Position numbers and translations under genes: made by a program
Shown here: positions 41,992-50,899 of the stretch, piece by piece
Layout: each line of letters starts with the position of its first letter
How positions within the stretch are numbered: position 1 is the first letter of the stretch
The notes under the pieces: model-generated
Database searches by the model: none
What the model was told of the DNA's origin: nothing
What the model saw: only the letters and a program-made list of their open reading frames with translations
Source of the DNA: Bryobacteraceae bacterium
Lineage (GTDB): Bacteria > Acidobacteriota > Terriglobia > Bryobacterales > Bryobacteraceae
NCBI GenBank assembly: GCA_026129905.1
Contig: JAHCHE010000020.1
Span: 111,541-175,540, forward strand
Reading direction: 5' to 3'
DNA: 64,000 nucleotides

Positions 41992-43080
41992 CTAACCCGG
42001 CTTTGCGGTTGGCACGGTTACCTTGGAGCCGTCGCGAATCTCGTCGCTGCCATTCCGCACAACCATGTCGCCCTCAGCCAGGCTGCCGAACACCTGGAAT
42101 TGCCCTGACTCCCTGGCTCCGACTCGAACATCGACCCACTCGGCTCGGCCATCCTTGACGCGAATGACAAAGACACGTTCGGTTGTCCGGACTACGCTCG
42201 TTGACGGGACCACTAACGCTCGCTCGGTGGCGTGAACAGGCCAATGGACCTGCGGATACATGCCGGGCGCGAGGGCGCCGGAAGCGTTGGACACTTCCAA
42301 CTCGACGGACATCGAGCGCGTTTTCGGATCGATCGAGCGCGCAATCCGGGCGACGGCGCCATGAAACGTCCTCGTTGGATATGCGGAGACCTGGAAGGGC
42401 GCCTTGGCGCCCAGGCTCACCCCGGCAAAGTTGGCTTCCGGCACGGCCACCACAAGGCGAAGGCGCGAGACTTGTTCGAGCCGCAGGAGAGGGCCGGCGC
42501 CGGGTCCCGCCAGTGCCCCCGGATGCGCGAGACGCTCCGATATCACTCCTGAGAACGGAGCAAGGATATGGAGGTACTGCTGCATCTTCTGGACGGCCGC
42601 GAGGGACGCCTTGGCCGCGGTAGTCGCCGATTCGGACGCGCGGACCGCGTCTCGTAGCGCCTCCGCGGATTGCTCCGCAATCACCAACTCATTGCCGGAG
42701 ATTGCCCCTTCGGTTGCGGATGCCTCTTTCAATCGCTTGTATGTACTCTCGGCGGCGACAAGCTTCGCCCGAGCCTCCGATACCGCCGACTCGGCGGTCT
42801 TCACCTTGGCTTCCGCCTCGGCAACCTGCGCTTCCATTTCGGGCGCGCTCAGCGTCACAAGTAATTCGCCCTGTTTTACGATGCTGCCGCGGTCCACGAG
42901 GACCTTCTCGACAAAACCTTGAACTCGCGCATGCAGATCCACCGCTTGAAAGGGCAGGAGCTCACCGGTCAGCAGGACCGTTCGGCTCAGCGTCTTCGAC
43001 TCCACTTTCACAACCTGTACGTCCTGCGCAGACACGACGCCGGCCACGGCCAGCGCGGCAAAGAGCTTACCTGGGTTCAT
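41992..43080 (-). CDS. RND efflux periplasmic adaptor (membrane fusion protein)
   Basis: 362 aa from the ATG at 43080, giving a signal peptide (LFAALAVAGVVSAQ). The order is typical of MFPs: first lipoyl half (GELLPFQAVDLHARVQGFVE, VDRGSIVKQGELLVTLSAPE), a long coiled-coil hairpin (AQVAEAEAKVKTAESAVSEA...), second lipoyl half (HILAPFSGVISERLAHPGAL), beta-barrel and membrane-proximal domains. It links the RND pump to the TolC channel. The start overlaps the RND stop by 14 bases. This gene is third in the order tolC-RND-adaptor, which is less usual than adaptor-first operons. Confidence 0.9.
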   Translation of the reverse strand: MNPGKLFAALAVAGVVSAQDVQVVKVESKTLSRTVLLTGELLPFQAVDLHARVQGFVEKVLVDRGSIVKQGELLVTLSAPEMEAQVAEAEAKVKTAESAVSEARAKLVAAESTYKRLKEASATEGAISGNELVIAEQSAEALRDAVRASESATTAAKASLAAVQKMQQYLHILAPFSGVISERLAHPGALAGPGAGPLLRLEQVSRLRLVVAVPEANFAGVSLGAKAPFQVSAYPTRTFHGAVARIARSIDPKTRSMSVELEVSNASGALAPGMYPQVHWPVHATERALVVPSTSVVRTTERVFVIRVKDGRAEWVDVRVGARESGQFQVFGSLAEGDMVVRNGSDEIRDGSKVTVPTAKPG

Positions 43081-46000
43081 AGAATCTCCCGTCCGCGTCC
43101 AGCGGATGAAGCGATGAAGTGACTCGGGTAGCCTTGCGCTGAAGAATGGCATAGATCGCAGGCAAGATTGTCAGTGTGGCAAACGTAGCGAACATGAGCC
43201 CTCCAATCACGGCGCGTCCGAGCGGCGTCGTCTGTTCAGAGCCTTCTCCGATTCCAAGCGCGATCGGGGTCATGCCGGCGATCATGGCCGTGGCCGTCAT
43301 CAGAATCGCTCGCAATCTGCCCCGGCCGCCCTCGATTCCCGCGTCAATGGCGTTCGATCCCGCGCGCCGGCTGAATTCGGCAAAGGTCACCAGCAGGATG
43401 GAATTCGCGACCGCAATGCCGATTGCCATGATCGCGCCCATGAACGACTGCACATTCAGCGTCGTGCCCGTAACCAGCAGCATGAGAAGAACTCCGACCA
43501 GCGCCGCGGGAATCGTCGCGATCACAGCGGTTGCCAGGCGAAACGACTGGAAGTTAGCCGCCAGCAACAGGAAGATCACGACGATGGCGAGTCCAAGGCC
43601 GACCTGTAAGCCGGAGATCGTCTCGTTGAGCGCCGGAATCTGCCCGCGAACAGCCACCGTGGACCCTCGCGGCGGGTCGCCGGCCCGGGCGATCGCTTGC
43701 TGGAGGTCGGTCACCACTTGACCGAGCGCCTTGCCGGAGATGTTGGCCGTGAGACTGACGACCCGCTGCATGTTGTAGCGCTCGACCAATCCCAACGACT
43801 TCGTGACCTTGACATCGGCGACGTCCCCGAGCAGCGCCCGCGTGCCGTTGGAGGCGATCGGGAGCGCCCTCATGTCCTCGATCGAGGCCATTTCGTGTTG
43901 CGGAACCTCCACCTGAATCTGGAAGGCATTGCCGCTGTTCGGATCTCTCCAGAAATTCGGATCGACGAACCGGCTTGAGGAGGTGGCGGCAACCAGCGAC
44001 CTCGCGACGCCGGCCGCGGTCATTCCGAACTGCCCCGCGCGGTCCCGATCGATCTCCACCTGTAGCGTCGGATAGTCGAGCGGTTGGGCGTACTGCAGAT
44101 CGCGCAGGAACGGGAGCCGGGCGAGTTCCTCCCGCACCTTCTCGGCGTGCGTCCGGTTCTGCCCGATGTTCGGGCCCTGTACGGCGACTTCGATCGGAGT
44201 GTTCGAGCCGAAGCTCATGACGCGCGCCACGATATCGCCCGCTTCAAAGGAGATTCTGACCTCGGGCATGCGCTTTTGGAAGCGCCCGCGCAACTCCTCC
44301 TTCAGCTCTTCGCCCCGAAGCCTGGCCTCAGGCGTGAGCGCAACGAGCAGCACGGCTTCATGTGGTCCGCTCGTCCAGAGGTAGATTGTGTTGATCGGAT
44401 AGCTGGCCGGCTGCACGCCGATAAAGCTGGTGGTGATTTGCACATTCTCCGCGCCCACTGTGTCTCGGATCAGGTCCATCGCCGCGAGCGTCGTACGCTC
44501 CGTCTGCTCGATGCGAGTGCCCGTAGGGGCCAGCAGCCGCATCTGGAACTGTCCGGCGTCGACCGTCGGGAAGATCTCGGTTCCGATCTTCGGCAGCAAC
44601 AGCCACACAAGCCCGACACAACTAACCAGGTATGCCGCCGCCAGAGGCCACCGGAGCCGCAGCGTGAATCGCAAGTACTTCGTGTAGACTTCCCGCAGCC
44701 AGTGGAACAGGCCCGTTTCGGGCTCGCCGTGCGCTCTGCGTAGTAGCCATGTCGAAAGCACCGGCACTAGTGAACTCGACAGCGCATACGAGGAGATCAT
44801 CGCGAAGCCCACCGCCAGCGAGAGCGGGATGAAGAGCTGACGTCCGACGCCGGCCATGAAGAAGGATGGAACGAAGACGGCGAGGACGCAGAGCATCGCC
44901 AGCAAGCGGGGGATGGCCGTCTTGGCGGACGCCCCCATCACTGCCCATACCTTTGAATCTCCCTGCGCCATGTGCGAATGCACGCTTTCCATCAGCACGG
45001 TCGCCTCGTCCACGAGGATTCCCACCGCGAGCGCCAGGCCCGCCAGCGTCATGATGTTGATCGTCTGCCCGGCCGCCCATAGCCAGACCACGGCGGCCAG
45101 CAGGGCGAACGGAATGGTGGTCACCACAATGAGAGCGCTGCGCCAGTCCCGCAGGAAAAAGAGAACCATCAGGCCCGTCAGAGCCGCTCCGATCAGCGCC
45201 TCGTGAACCACCGACTTCAGGGCCCGGGCCACGTAACCGGTCTGGTCGAACTCCAGCCGCACCTCGACGTCTTCCGGTACGGCCGCCTGCATACTGGGTA
45301 GCGCTTCTCTCACGCGCCGGATCACGTCCAGCGTCGACGCGTCGGCGCGCTTGGTAACCGGAATATACACGGTGCGCCGGCCATTCACATGCGCATAGCC
45401 GGCCAGAATGTCCGTTCCGCTCTCGACGTAACCGACGTCGCGAATATATACGGTCGGGCCGGCGCCGGTGCGGATCGGCGTGCGCATGAATTCGTTGAGA
45501 TCGCCCCCGACCGTAGCGTTCGTGGATGCGATATACGCGTCATCCCCAATGCGAACAAGGCCGGAAGGCAGAACGGCGCTGGCCTTGTTGACCGCGCCAA
45601 TGACTTCTTCCGGCGACATCTGGTAGGCGCGCATGCGGTCCGGGTCCACGCGAACGATGATCGTCCTCTGATTGCCGCCGAAAGGCGGCGGAGCGGACAC
45701 CCCCTGGAGAGTCGCGAATAAAGGACGTACCCGGTTGATGGCGAAGTCCTGCATCTCGCCGGGACTGCGATTGGCGCTGGAGAAAACGAGCTGCGCGATG
45801 GGCACGCTGCCGGCGTCGAACCGCACGATGAATGGAGGAACCGCCCCGGGCGGCATGAAGGCTCTAGACCGGTTCACCTGGGCGACGGTTTCCGCTATCG
45901 CCTGATTCATGTCCGTGTCCGGATGAAACACGAGCTTCATCAGCGCCGCGCCCTGGATGTTCTTGGATTCCACGTGCTCGATTCCCGTGATGTACAGGAA

Positions 46001-46210
46001 GTGATACTCGTAGTAATACGTAAGGAACCCTTCCATCTGCGACGGATCCATCCCGCCGTACGGCTGCGCGACATAGATAGTCGGCGAGCCGAGCCTCGGG
46101 AAAATGTCCATCTTCATTCGCTTGATCGCGAGAATCGAGGCAAGCGCAACGGCCATCACGACCACCAGAATGGCGATTGGCCGCCTCATTGCCGCATTGA
46201 CTAACCACAT
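43067..46210 (-). CDS. RND-family efflux permease (AcrB/CusA-like)
   Basis: 1047 aa from the ATG at 46210; homology starts at once (WLVNAAMRRPIAILVVVMAV). Twelve hydrophobic segments and two large periplasmic loops are visible; LAGLALAVGILVDEATVLME is the TM4 segment with an acidic proton-relay residue, and a repeated half begins LRWPLAAAYLVSCVGLVWLL. The first periplasmic loop (DIFPRLGSPTIYVAQPYGGM) is like broad-specificity HAE/HME pumps; the substrate (drugs, metals or lipids) cannot be decided. The tolC stop is 10 bases upstream. The full tripartite system is encoded here. Confidence 0.92.
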   Translation of the reverse strand: MWLVNAAMRRPIAILVVVMAVALASILAIKRMKMDIFPRLGSPTIYVAQPYGGMDPSQMEGFLTYYYEYHFLYITGIEHVESKNIQGAALMKLVFHPDTDMNQAIAETVAQVNRSRAFMPPGAVPPFIVRFDAGSVPIAQLVFSSANRSPGEMQDFAINRVRPLFATLQGVSAPPPFGGNQRTIIVRVDPDRMRAYQMSPEEVIGAVNKASAVLPSGLVRIGDDAYIASTNATVGGDLNEFMRTPIRTGAGPTVYIRDVGYVESGTDILAGYAHVNGRRTVYIPVTKRADASTLDVIRRVREALPSMQAAVPEDVEVRLEFDQTGYVARALKSVVHEALIGAALTGLMVLFFLRDWRSALIVVTTIPFALLAAVVWLWAAGQTINIMTLAGLALAVGILVDEATVLMESVHSHMAQGDSKVWAVMGASAKTAIPRLLAMLCVLAVFVPSFFMAGVGRQLFIPLSLAVGFAMISSYALSSSLVPVLSTWLLRRAHGEPETGLFHWLREVYTKYLRFTLRLRWPLAAAYLVSCVGLVWLLLPKIGTEIFPTVDAGQFQMRLLAPTGTRIEQTERTTLAAMDLIRDTVGAENVQITTSFIGVQPASYPINTIYLWTSGPHEAVLLVALTPEARLRGEELKEELRGRFQKRMPEVRISFEAGDIVARVMSFGSNTPIEVAVQGPNIGQNRTHAEKVREELARLPFLRDLQYAQPLDYPTLQVEIDRDRAGQFGMTAAGVARSLVAATSSSRFVDPNFWRDPNSGNAFQIQVEVPQHEMASIEDMRALPIASNGTRALLGDVADVKVTKSLGLVERYNMQRVVSLTANISGKALGQVVTDLQQAIARAGDPPRGSTVAVRGQIPALNETISGLQVGLGLAIVVIFLLLAANFQSFRLATAVIATIPAALVGVLLMLLVTGTTLNVQSFMGAIMAIGIAVANSILLVTFAEFSRRAGSNAIDAGIEGGRGRLRAILMTATAMIAGMTPIALGIGEGSEQTTPLGRAVIGGLMFATFATLTILPAIYAILQRKATRVTSSLHPLDADGRFYEPR

Positions 46211-46220
46211 AAAGCGTCCT

Positions 46221-47588
46221 CTACTTCCCCGCCTGGTCGAGGAACGGGTCCAGGTTCCCCTGCGCAACCGCTGCTTGCAGCAGAGCCCTCCAAACGCCGA
46301 GTCTTGCGAGGGCGTCGTCAATCTCGGCCTGCGTCACCAGACGCTGCGCCTCCGCGACCTCGAGCAACGTACCCAACCCGGCCTCGTAGCGGGCGGTCAT
46401 CTGCTGTTCCGTAGCTCGCGCGGCCTCGAGTTGAATCGGCGTGTTTAGGGCCACGCGCCGCGCGCCGTCCAGATTCGCCCGAGCGCCGGCAACGGCAGCC
46501 GTCAGGTCTTGCTGGAACTGATCGTACCGCGCCGATTCCGCCCGCTCGCGATGTCGTTCGATCTCCTGTCTGGAACGGATCGAAGGGAGATCGAGCAAGG
46601 GAAACGTCACGCTCAGACCGACGCCCCAGTTGTAGATGTTCGGGCCGAGTCCATTGACGCCGCCCAGGGTAGAGCCGTCCGCGAGCGCGCCGGTTCCCCT
46701 CGCGTAGTTCGATCCTTGCAGGTAGAAACGCGGATAATACAGGCGCTGCAGAATCTGCTCGTTGGCCTGAATCTGCTCAACCAGCGAGCGTTGCTGTAGC
46801 AGCACGGGGTGGCTCGGCGTCACGGAAACGGCGCCGGCGCCCTGGTCCGGCAGGTTAAGCAAAGGTCCTGTTTGTACCGAGATTTGCGTTGGATCGCCGC
46901 CGACGAATTGCGTTAGATTTGCCTTCGCGACCTCGATGGCGCTTTGCGCCCGGATAAGCTGGTTTTCAGCCAGGGCAAGCTCCGCCCGGGCGCGGCTCGC
47001 GTCGGCGCCGGGACGAAGTTGCGCCCGAACCTGCGCCTGTACGATCTCCGTCAGCACTCGGGCGCGTTCGACGCCGGCTTGCGCCGCGATGGCGGTCTGA
47101 TCGGCGGCGGCGACGGTCAGGAACGCGTCCGCGGCAGCGGTGGCCACTTCGAATCGGGTCCGGGTGACGCCCGTTTCCGCCAGGCGGCGACCTGCCTCGG
47201 CGTAGCGAACATTCGCCTGCCGGGAACCGAAGTCGAACGGCTCCCAGGTGACGGTGAAGCCTGTAATACTCCCGAACACGCTGGTCATGTCGTTTTCCGG
47301 AAGCGGTGGTCCGGAAATGCCAGGGAGCGTCGCCTGCGGCAGGGTCATTCCGAACATGTTGTTTCGAGTAGCCCGGTTGACCTGGCTCAGGAAGTCGACG
47401 CGAGGAAGGTAGGCGGTGCGCGCCAGGTTGATCGCCGCCGCGGCGGCGGACAACTGTTCGGCCGACACCCTGGTAGCCGGGTAGCGATCGGATGCGTTCT
47501 TCACTGCCTGCTCCAGCGTCAGGGACTGTCCCAACGCCGCGGCGGAGCTGAGGAGCAGGAGAACGCCGGTTTGCGACACGCGCATCAT
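46221..47588 (-). CDS. TolC-family outer-membrane efflux channel
   Basis: A 455-aa exported protein, first gene of the efflux operon. The signal peptide is VLLLLSSAAALGQ. Mature sequence begins LTLEQAVKNASDRYPATRVS, the TolC/OEP repeat start, and the long helical hairpins are rich in Ala/Gln/Arg (LRPGADASRARAELALAENQ; TARYEAGLGTLLEVAEAQR near the C-terminus). The leader upstream contains GGAGGAG 13 bases before the ATG, a rather long spacing; a second ATG follows immediately. Transcription is predicted from the promoter at 47747-47775. Confidence 0.9.
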   Translation of the reverse strand: MMRVSQTGVLLLLSSAAALGQSLTLEQAVKNASDRYPATRVSAEQLSAAAAAINLARTAYLPRVDFLSQVNRATRNNMFGMTLPQATLPGISGPPLPENDMTSVFGSITGFTVTWEPFDFGSRQANVRYAEAGRRLAETGVTRTRFEVATAAADAFLTVAAADQTAIAAQAGVERARVLTEIVQAQVRAQLRPGADASRARAELALAENQLIRAQSAIEVAKANLTQFVGGDPTQISVQTGPLLNLPDQGAGAVSVTPSHPVLLQQRSLVEQIQANEQILQRLYYPRFYLQGSNYARGTGALADGSTLGGVNGLGPNIYNWGVGLSVTFPLLDLPSIRSRQEIERHRERAESARYDQFQQDLTAAVAGARANLDGARRVALNTPIQLEAARATEQQMTARYEAGLGTLLEVAEAQRLVTQAEIDDALARLGVWRALLQAAVAQGNLDPFLDQAGK

Positions 47589-47725
47589 CGTAGTCAGGTG
47601 GCTCCTCCGGACGTAATATTAGCTCTTTGCAGGACGCATGGGCGGATCAACGACAGGTAGAGATCCCGCTGTCTCGCTATCAGAAGTGTTCTGCGCCAAC
47701 CCTGCCGTCTACGACCGCCGTCTAC

Positions 47726-47754
47726 GTGCAATGTTAACGATTCTCGATTATAAT
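47726..47754 (+). promoter_or_regulatory. Divergent promoter of the PadR gene sharing the -10 region
   Basis: TATAAT at 47749-47754 reads toward the PadR gene; the matching -35 position 17 bases upstream is GTGCAA (three of six consensus bases), so this promoter would be weaker than its partner. Two copies of GTCTACG lie just upstream (about 47707 and 47720). Confidence 0.4.
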
Positions 47755-47775
47755 GGGCCTGAACTCGCGCGTCAA
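47747..47775 (-). promoter_or_regulatory. Strong sigma-70 promoter of the efflux operon
   Basis: On the minus strand TTGACG (47775-47770), a 17-base spacer and a perfect TATAAT (47752-47747) precede the tolC-type gene by about 150 bases. The -10 lies in the near-palindromic ATTATAAT, so it is shared with the opposing promoter of the PadR gene. Confidence 0.7.
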
Positions 47776-47822
47776 GGGAACCCGGGTGGACGGCCCAAGT
47801 GGGGCCGGAAAGGAGCGATCGG

Positions 47823-48191
47823 GTGAGCGTCCCCGGCAAGCGGCATTCCGATCTCAGGAACGCGCCGCTCCTACGTGAAGTGCTGCTGAATTTCTGGAAG
47901 ATTCACATCCTGCACCATGCGGCGGAAGGCACGGTATACGGCCAATGGATGATGGAGGAACTCCGTCGTCACGGCTACGACATCAGCCCCGGAACGCTGT
48001 ACCCGCTGCTGCGCCGCATGGAAAGTCAGGGTTGGCTTGAACCGGTCAATGCGAACACGCGCCACATTCACAGCCGGCGAGAGTACCGTCTCACAAAGCG
48101 GGGCGCCGAAGCTCTGGACCTGATTCGGACGCAACTGAGGGAATTGGCCCGCGAACTCCTCGAAGAACGTAACGTGGATCTGGCGGATTAG
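47823..48191 (+). CDS. PadR-family transcriptional regulator
   Basis: A 122-aa DNA-binding protein; the GTG at 47823 is preceded by AAAGGAG. The PadR winged helix is clear: HILHHAAEGTVYGQWMMEEL, GYDISPGTLYPLLRRMESQG and the wing YRLTKRGAEALDLIRTQL, with a short C-terminal dimerisation helix (PadR-s2 type). In acidobacteria these repressors commonly flank ABC or RND efflux genes and respond to small aromatic or drug-like ligands. It is divergent from the efflux operon, and the shared -10 region makes it the likely repressor of both. Confidence 0.9.
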   Translation: MSVPGKRHSDLRNAPLLREVLLNFWKIHILHHAAEGTVYGQWMMEELRRHGYDISPGTLYPLLRRMESQGWLEPVNANTRHIHSRREYRLTKRGAEALDLIRTQLRELARELLEERNVDLAD

Positions 48192-48266
48192 GAATTTCGG
48201 ACAAAACTCGCCGCGATTGGTGGCAAAATCCTGCCAGCACGGATGCCTTTCCCGCCCGGTCCCGCT

Positions 48267-49367
48267 CTACGGGAGTTGCTCGAGGTCGATTGCGATGCCC
48301 AAGCCGGGGCCGTCGGGAACAACGGCGCAGCCGTTTTCGACGGCCATCGGAGCGGTCCCGGCGCGGCGGGTGTGGTAGAGCGGTCCGATAATGTCGTGAT
48401 CGACGCCGCGCGAGAGGTTGGGAATCGCCACGGCCAAATGCAGCATCGCGGCGGCGCCTACTTCCCATTCCAGGTTGCTTCCGATCACGCACTCCAGGCC
48501 CGCGGCGGCGGCCATCTGCGCGATTTCGAGTGACCGCCGCAGGCCGCCGTTCTTGCCGGGGTAGACGCTCAGGATGTCGCAGGCGTTGGCGCGGATCGCC
48601 TCCAGGGCATCCTGTGGCGTGAAGATCGACTCGTCCAGCATGAGGGGAATCGACGTCCGCGACCGCAGGCGCGCGCAGCCGGCAAAGTCGCCGCGGCGCA
48701 GCGGCTGCTCGATCATGTTGACGCCGAGGCGTTCCAGCCGGGGCAAGGCGCGGAGAGCGTCGCTTTCGGTCCAGCCGGCGTTGGCGTCGACGCCGACGCG
48801 AAACTGCGGTCCCATCGCCGAGCGGACGGCTTCCACCCGCGCCAGGTCCTGATCGACATCCGTGCCGACCTTCACCTTGACGGCGCGGAGGCCCAGTGCG
48901 GCGGCGGTTTCCGCGACGCGCACCGCGTCGGGCGGAGAGAACGCGCCGATGGAGAATTTCAGCGGGATACGAGGCGGACGGCGGGCGCCGCCCAGCAGCA
49001 CGTGAACGGGCGCGCCGAGGATCTTGCCGGCAAGGTCGAGCAGGGCCATCTCGACCGCGGCCTTAGTAAAGGGATTGCCGATGAGCGCCCGCTCCATGGC
49101 GTCCGTGGCTTCGGAGGCTCGAAGCGGGTCGCGGCCAACGAGGACGGGCGCGAGGATGTCGCGGATGGCCGCCGCGGCGCCGGGTTGCGACTCGCCGCTC
49201 CAGACGGGGACAACATTGGCTTCCCCGAAACCCGTGAGGCCATCCTCCGAGCGGACCGCGACAATGACATAGCGCGAAACACGGTGCTCGCCCGCGGCGC
49301 TCACGATGGCCAGGTCCGGGCGAACGACGATGCTGGCCGGCCAGGCTTCGACCGATTGGATCTTCAC
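48267..49367 (-). CDS. Enolase-superfamily enzyme (mandelate racemase / muconate lactonizing type)
   Basis: 366 aa from GTG 49367, overlapping the preceding stop as GTGA. The capping domain is N-terminal (VEAWPASIVVRPDL, GFGEANVVP), and the barrel carries AVKVKVGTD (catalytic Lys pair), VDANAGW, MIEQPL and LMLDESI as the three metal-ligand positions, then VYPGKNGGL with the opposite lysine. Members abstract an alpha proton from a carboxylate: racemisation, dehydration or dipeptide epimerisation. The neighbourhood of amidohydrolases and a glycoside-hydrolase-like protein favours a sugar-acid or cyclic-acid substrate. Last gene of a four-gene minus operon. Confidence 0.88.
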   Translation of the reverse strand: MKIQSVEAWPASIVVRPDLAIVSAAGEHRVSRYVIVAVRSEDGLTGFGEANVVPVWSGESQPGAAAAIRDILAPVLVGRDPLRASEATDAMERALIGNPFTKAAVEMALLDLAGKILGAPVHVLLGGARRPPRIPLKFSIGAFSPPDAVRVAETAAALGLRAVKVKVGTDVDQDLARVEAVRSAMGPQFRVGVDANAGWTESDALRALPRLERLGVNMIEQPLRRGDFAGCARLRSRTSIPLMLDESIFTPQDALEAIRANACDILSVYPGKNGGLRRSLEIAQMAAAAGLECVIGSNLEWEVGAAAMLHLAVAIPNLSRGVDHDIIGPLYHTRRAGTAPMAVENGCAVVPDGPGLGIAIDLEQLP

Positions 49368-50152
49368 AGGCGCACTCCTTCGATCAGGCGGATGGCGTTC
49401 TCGCCAAGAATGAGGCGGCGTTGCTCGGGGGAAAACGGAGCGGAGCGGAGCTTGGCGAGGTTCCACAGTCCGGCCGGGGCGCCGCCGACGGGCAGATCGG
49501 TTCCAAAGAGGATGCGTTCGGCGGGCATGCGCTGGATGGCGAACGCCAGGTCCGCGACCTGCGCGCCGGAGGTTTCCAGGTAGATGTTCGGGCAGAGTCC
49601 GGCGGACCGCACCGCGTCCAGGAATAGCAGCTTGCCGAAATGGCCGACGATGAACGGGGTTTCCGGGAAGCGGCGCGCCTGCTCCATCACCTGAAAGGGC
49701 TGCGAGTACGGCGGCGTCCCGGTGTGAAACAGGACCGGGAGCCGGTATCGCGACGTGACCTCGAGCGTCGGGTACAAGTAGGCGCTGTTGGCGGGGAACG
49801 ATTGCAGCCACGGGTGGTACTTGACGCCGCGCAGGCCGAGATCGAGGCAGCGCAGCAGTTCCTGCACCGCGGCCTCGGGGTCCTGGTTGGGCCAATTGGT
49901 GCAGAAGCCGACGAAGCGGTCGGGGTAGCGGCGCACGGCCGCGGCCACGTCGTCGTTGGCCGCGCGCCAGTCGTTGAAGCCGTAGAGTCCCGAAAGGGTG
50001 AGGAGGAAGCAACGGTCGTAGCCGACTTCATCCATCAGGCGGACGATCCGGTCCGCGTCCCAGATTTGCGAATCGAAGGCCCCGGCGGATTTCTTGTAGG
50101 CGTAGTAGCCGGTGACGTCGGTGATCAGGTGAACGTGACTGTCAACGATCAT
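49364..50152 (-). CDS. Amidohydrolase-2 family TIM-barrel hydrolase (first of a pair)
   Basis: A 262-aa enzyme starting MIVDSHVHLITD with the HxH metal motif. Other barrel motifs: GVKYHPWLQSF, LPVLFHTGTPP, TPFIVGHFGKL and ILFGTDLPVGG with the C-terminal Asp. The PF04909 family includes lactonases and decarboxylases acting on cyclic or aromatic acids. It overlaps the upstream paralogue by 11 bases and the enolase-type gene by four. Such pairs could open a lactone made by the oxidative breakdown of a sugar. Confidence 0.85.
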   Translation of the reverse strand: MIVDSHVHLITDVTGYYAYKKSAGAFDSQIWDADRIVRLMDEVGYDRCFLLTLSGLYGFNDWRAANDDVAAAVRRYPDRFVGFCTNWPNQDPEAAVQELLRCLDLGLRGVKYHPWLQSFPANSAYLYPTLEVTSRYRLPVLFHTGTPPYSQPFQVMEQARRFPETPFIVGHFGKLLFLDAVRSAGLCPNIYLETSGAQVADLAFAIQRMPAERILFGTDLPVGGAPAGLWNLAKLRSAPFSPEQRRLILGENAIRLIEGVRL

Positions 50153-50894
50153 TGCGGCTCTCCAGGAGTTCCAGCGCGTTACGGCCAAGGATTCGCTCGG
50201 CGTCGGCTTCGGTGACGCCGGGCGTCAGCCGGACCTTGGCGATCTCCGATTCATACGTGCTGAACGGATAATCCGAGCCGAACAGGAGGCGGTCCGCGCC
50301 ACGGGTTCGGGCGATCGACTCGAGGTTGGCGAGTTCGGTTTTCGACGTCTCGGCCCAGAGGTTGGGGCATGCCTCGAGGCAGTAGAGGACGTCGAAATGG
50401 AAGTCCCATCCCGCGTGGCCCATGATGAAGCGGCCCTCCGGGTAGCGGCCGGCGAGGTCGGCGATCTTGTACGGCACGGCAAGCAGCGGCGCGCCGCCGG
50501 TGACATAGACGAGCATGCCGAGCCGGATGCCTTCTTCCACCAGCGGAAACGCCAGCGGGTCGTTCGCTTCGAAGCCCTGAAGCATCGGGTGAATGACGAG
50601 ACCCGTCAAGCCCAACTCGTCGCGCGCTCGGCGCAACTCGGCGACGCCGTCCGCCCGCGTCCAGGGATTGACGGCGGCGAACCCGATGAAGCGATCCGGC
50701 GCGGAACGGACGGCGTCCGCCACCTGGTTGTTGCCCTCGCGATTGCGCACGGCGGCGAACTCTCCGGCCGGGGAAATGACGGCGCGGCCGACGGCGTTCC
50801 TGTCCATTTCCGCAAGCAGGGACTCCACCGTCATCTCATATTCGCGATACCGAAAGAATGAATGGGAAAAATGGCAATGAAAATCGACGATCAT
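50142..50894 (-). CDS. Amidohydrolase-2 family TIM-barrel hydrolase (second of a pair)
   Basis: A 250-aa enzyme from the ATG at 50894. It opens MIVDFHCHFSHSFF (HxH), with GLVIHPMLQGF, MLVYVTGGAPLL, RFIMGHAGWDF and LLFGSDYPFS in the same order as its neighbour, so the two are diverged duplicates. Where the neighbour has LFHTG this copy has VYVTGG, losing a histidine that is often a metal or substrate ligand, so its chemistry may differ. It starts five bases after the stop of the large exported protein gene. Confidence 0.85.
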   Translation of the reverse strand: MIVDFHCHFSHSFFRYREYEMTVESLLAEMDRNAVGRAVISPAGEFAAVRNREGNNQVADAVRSAPDRFIGFAAVNPWTRADGVAELRRARDELGLTGLVIHPMLQGFEANDPLAFPLVEEGIRLGMLVYVTGGAPLLAVPYKIADLAGRYPEGRFIMGHAGWDFHFDVLYCLEACPNLWAETSKTELANLESIARTRGADRLLFGSDYPFSTYESEIAKVRLTPGVTEADAERILGRNALELLESRNDR

Positions 50895-50899
50895 TTGTC

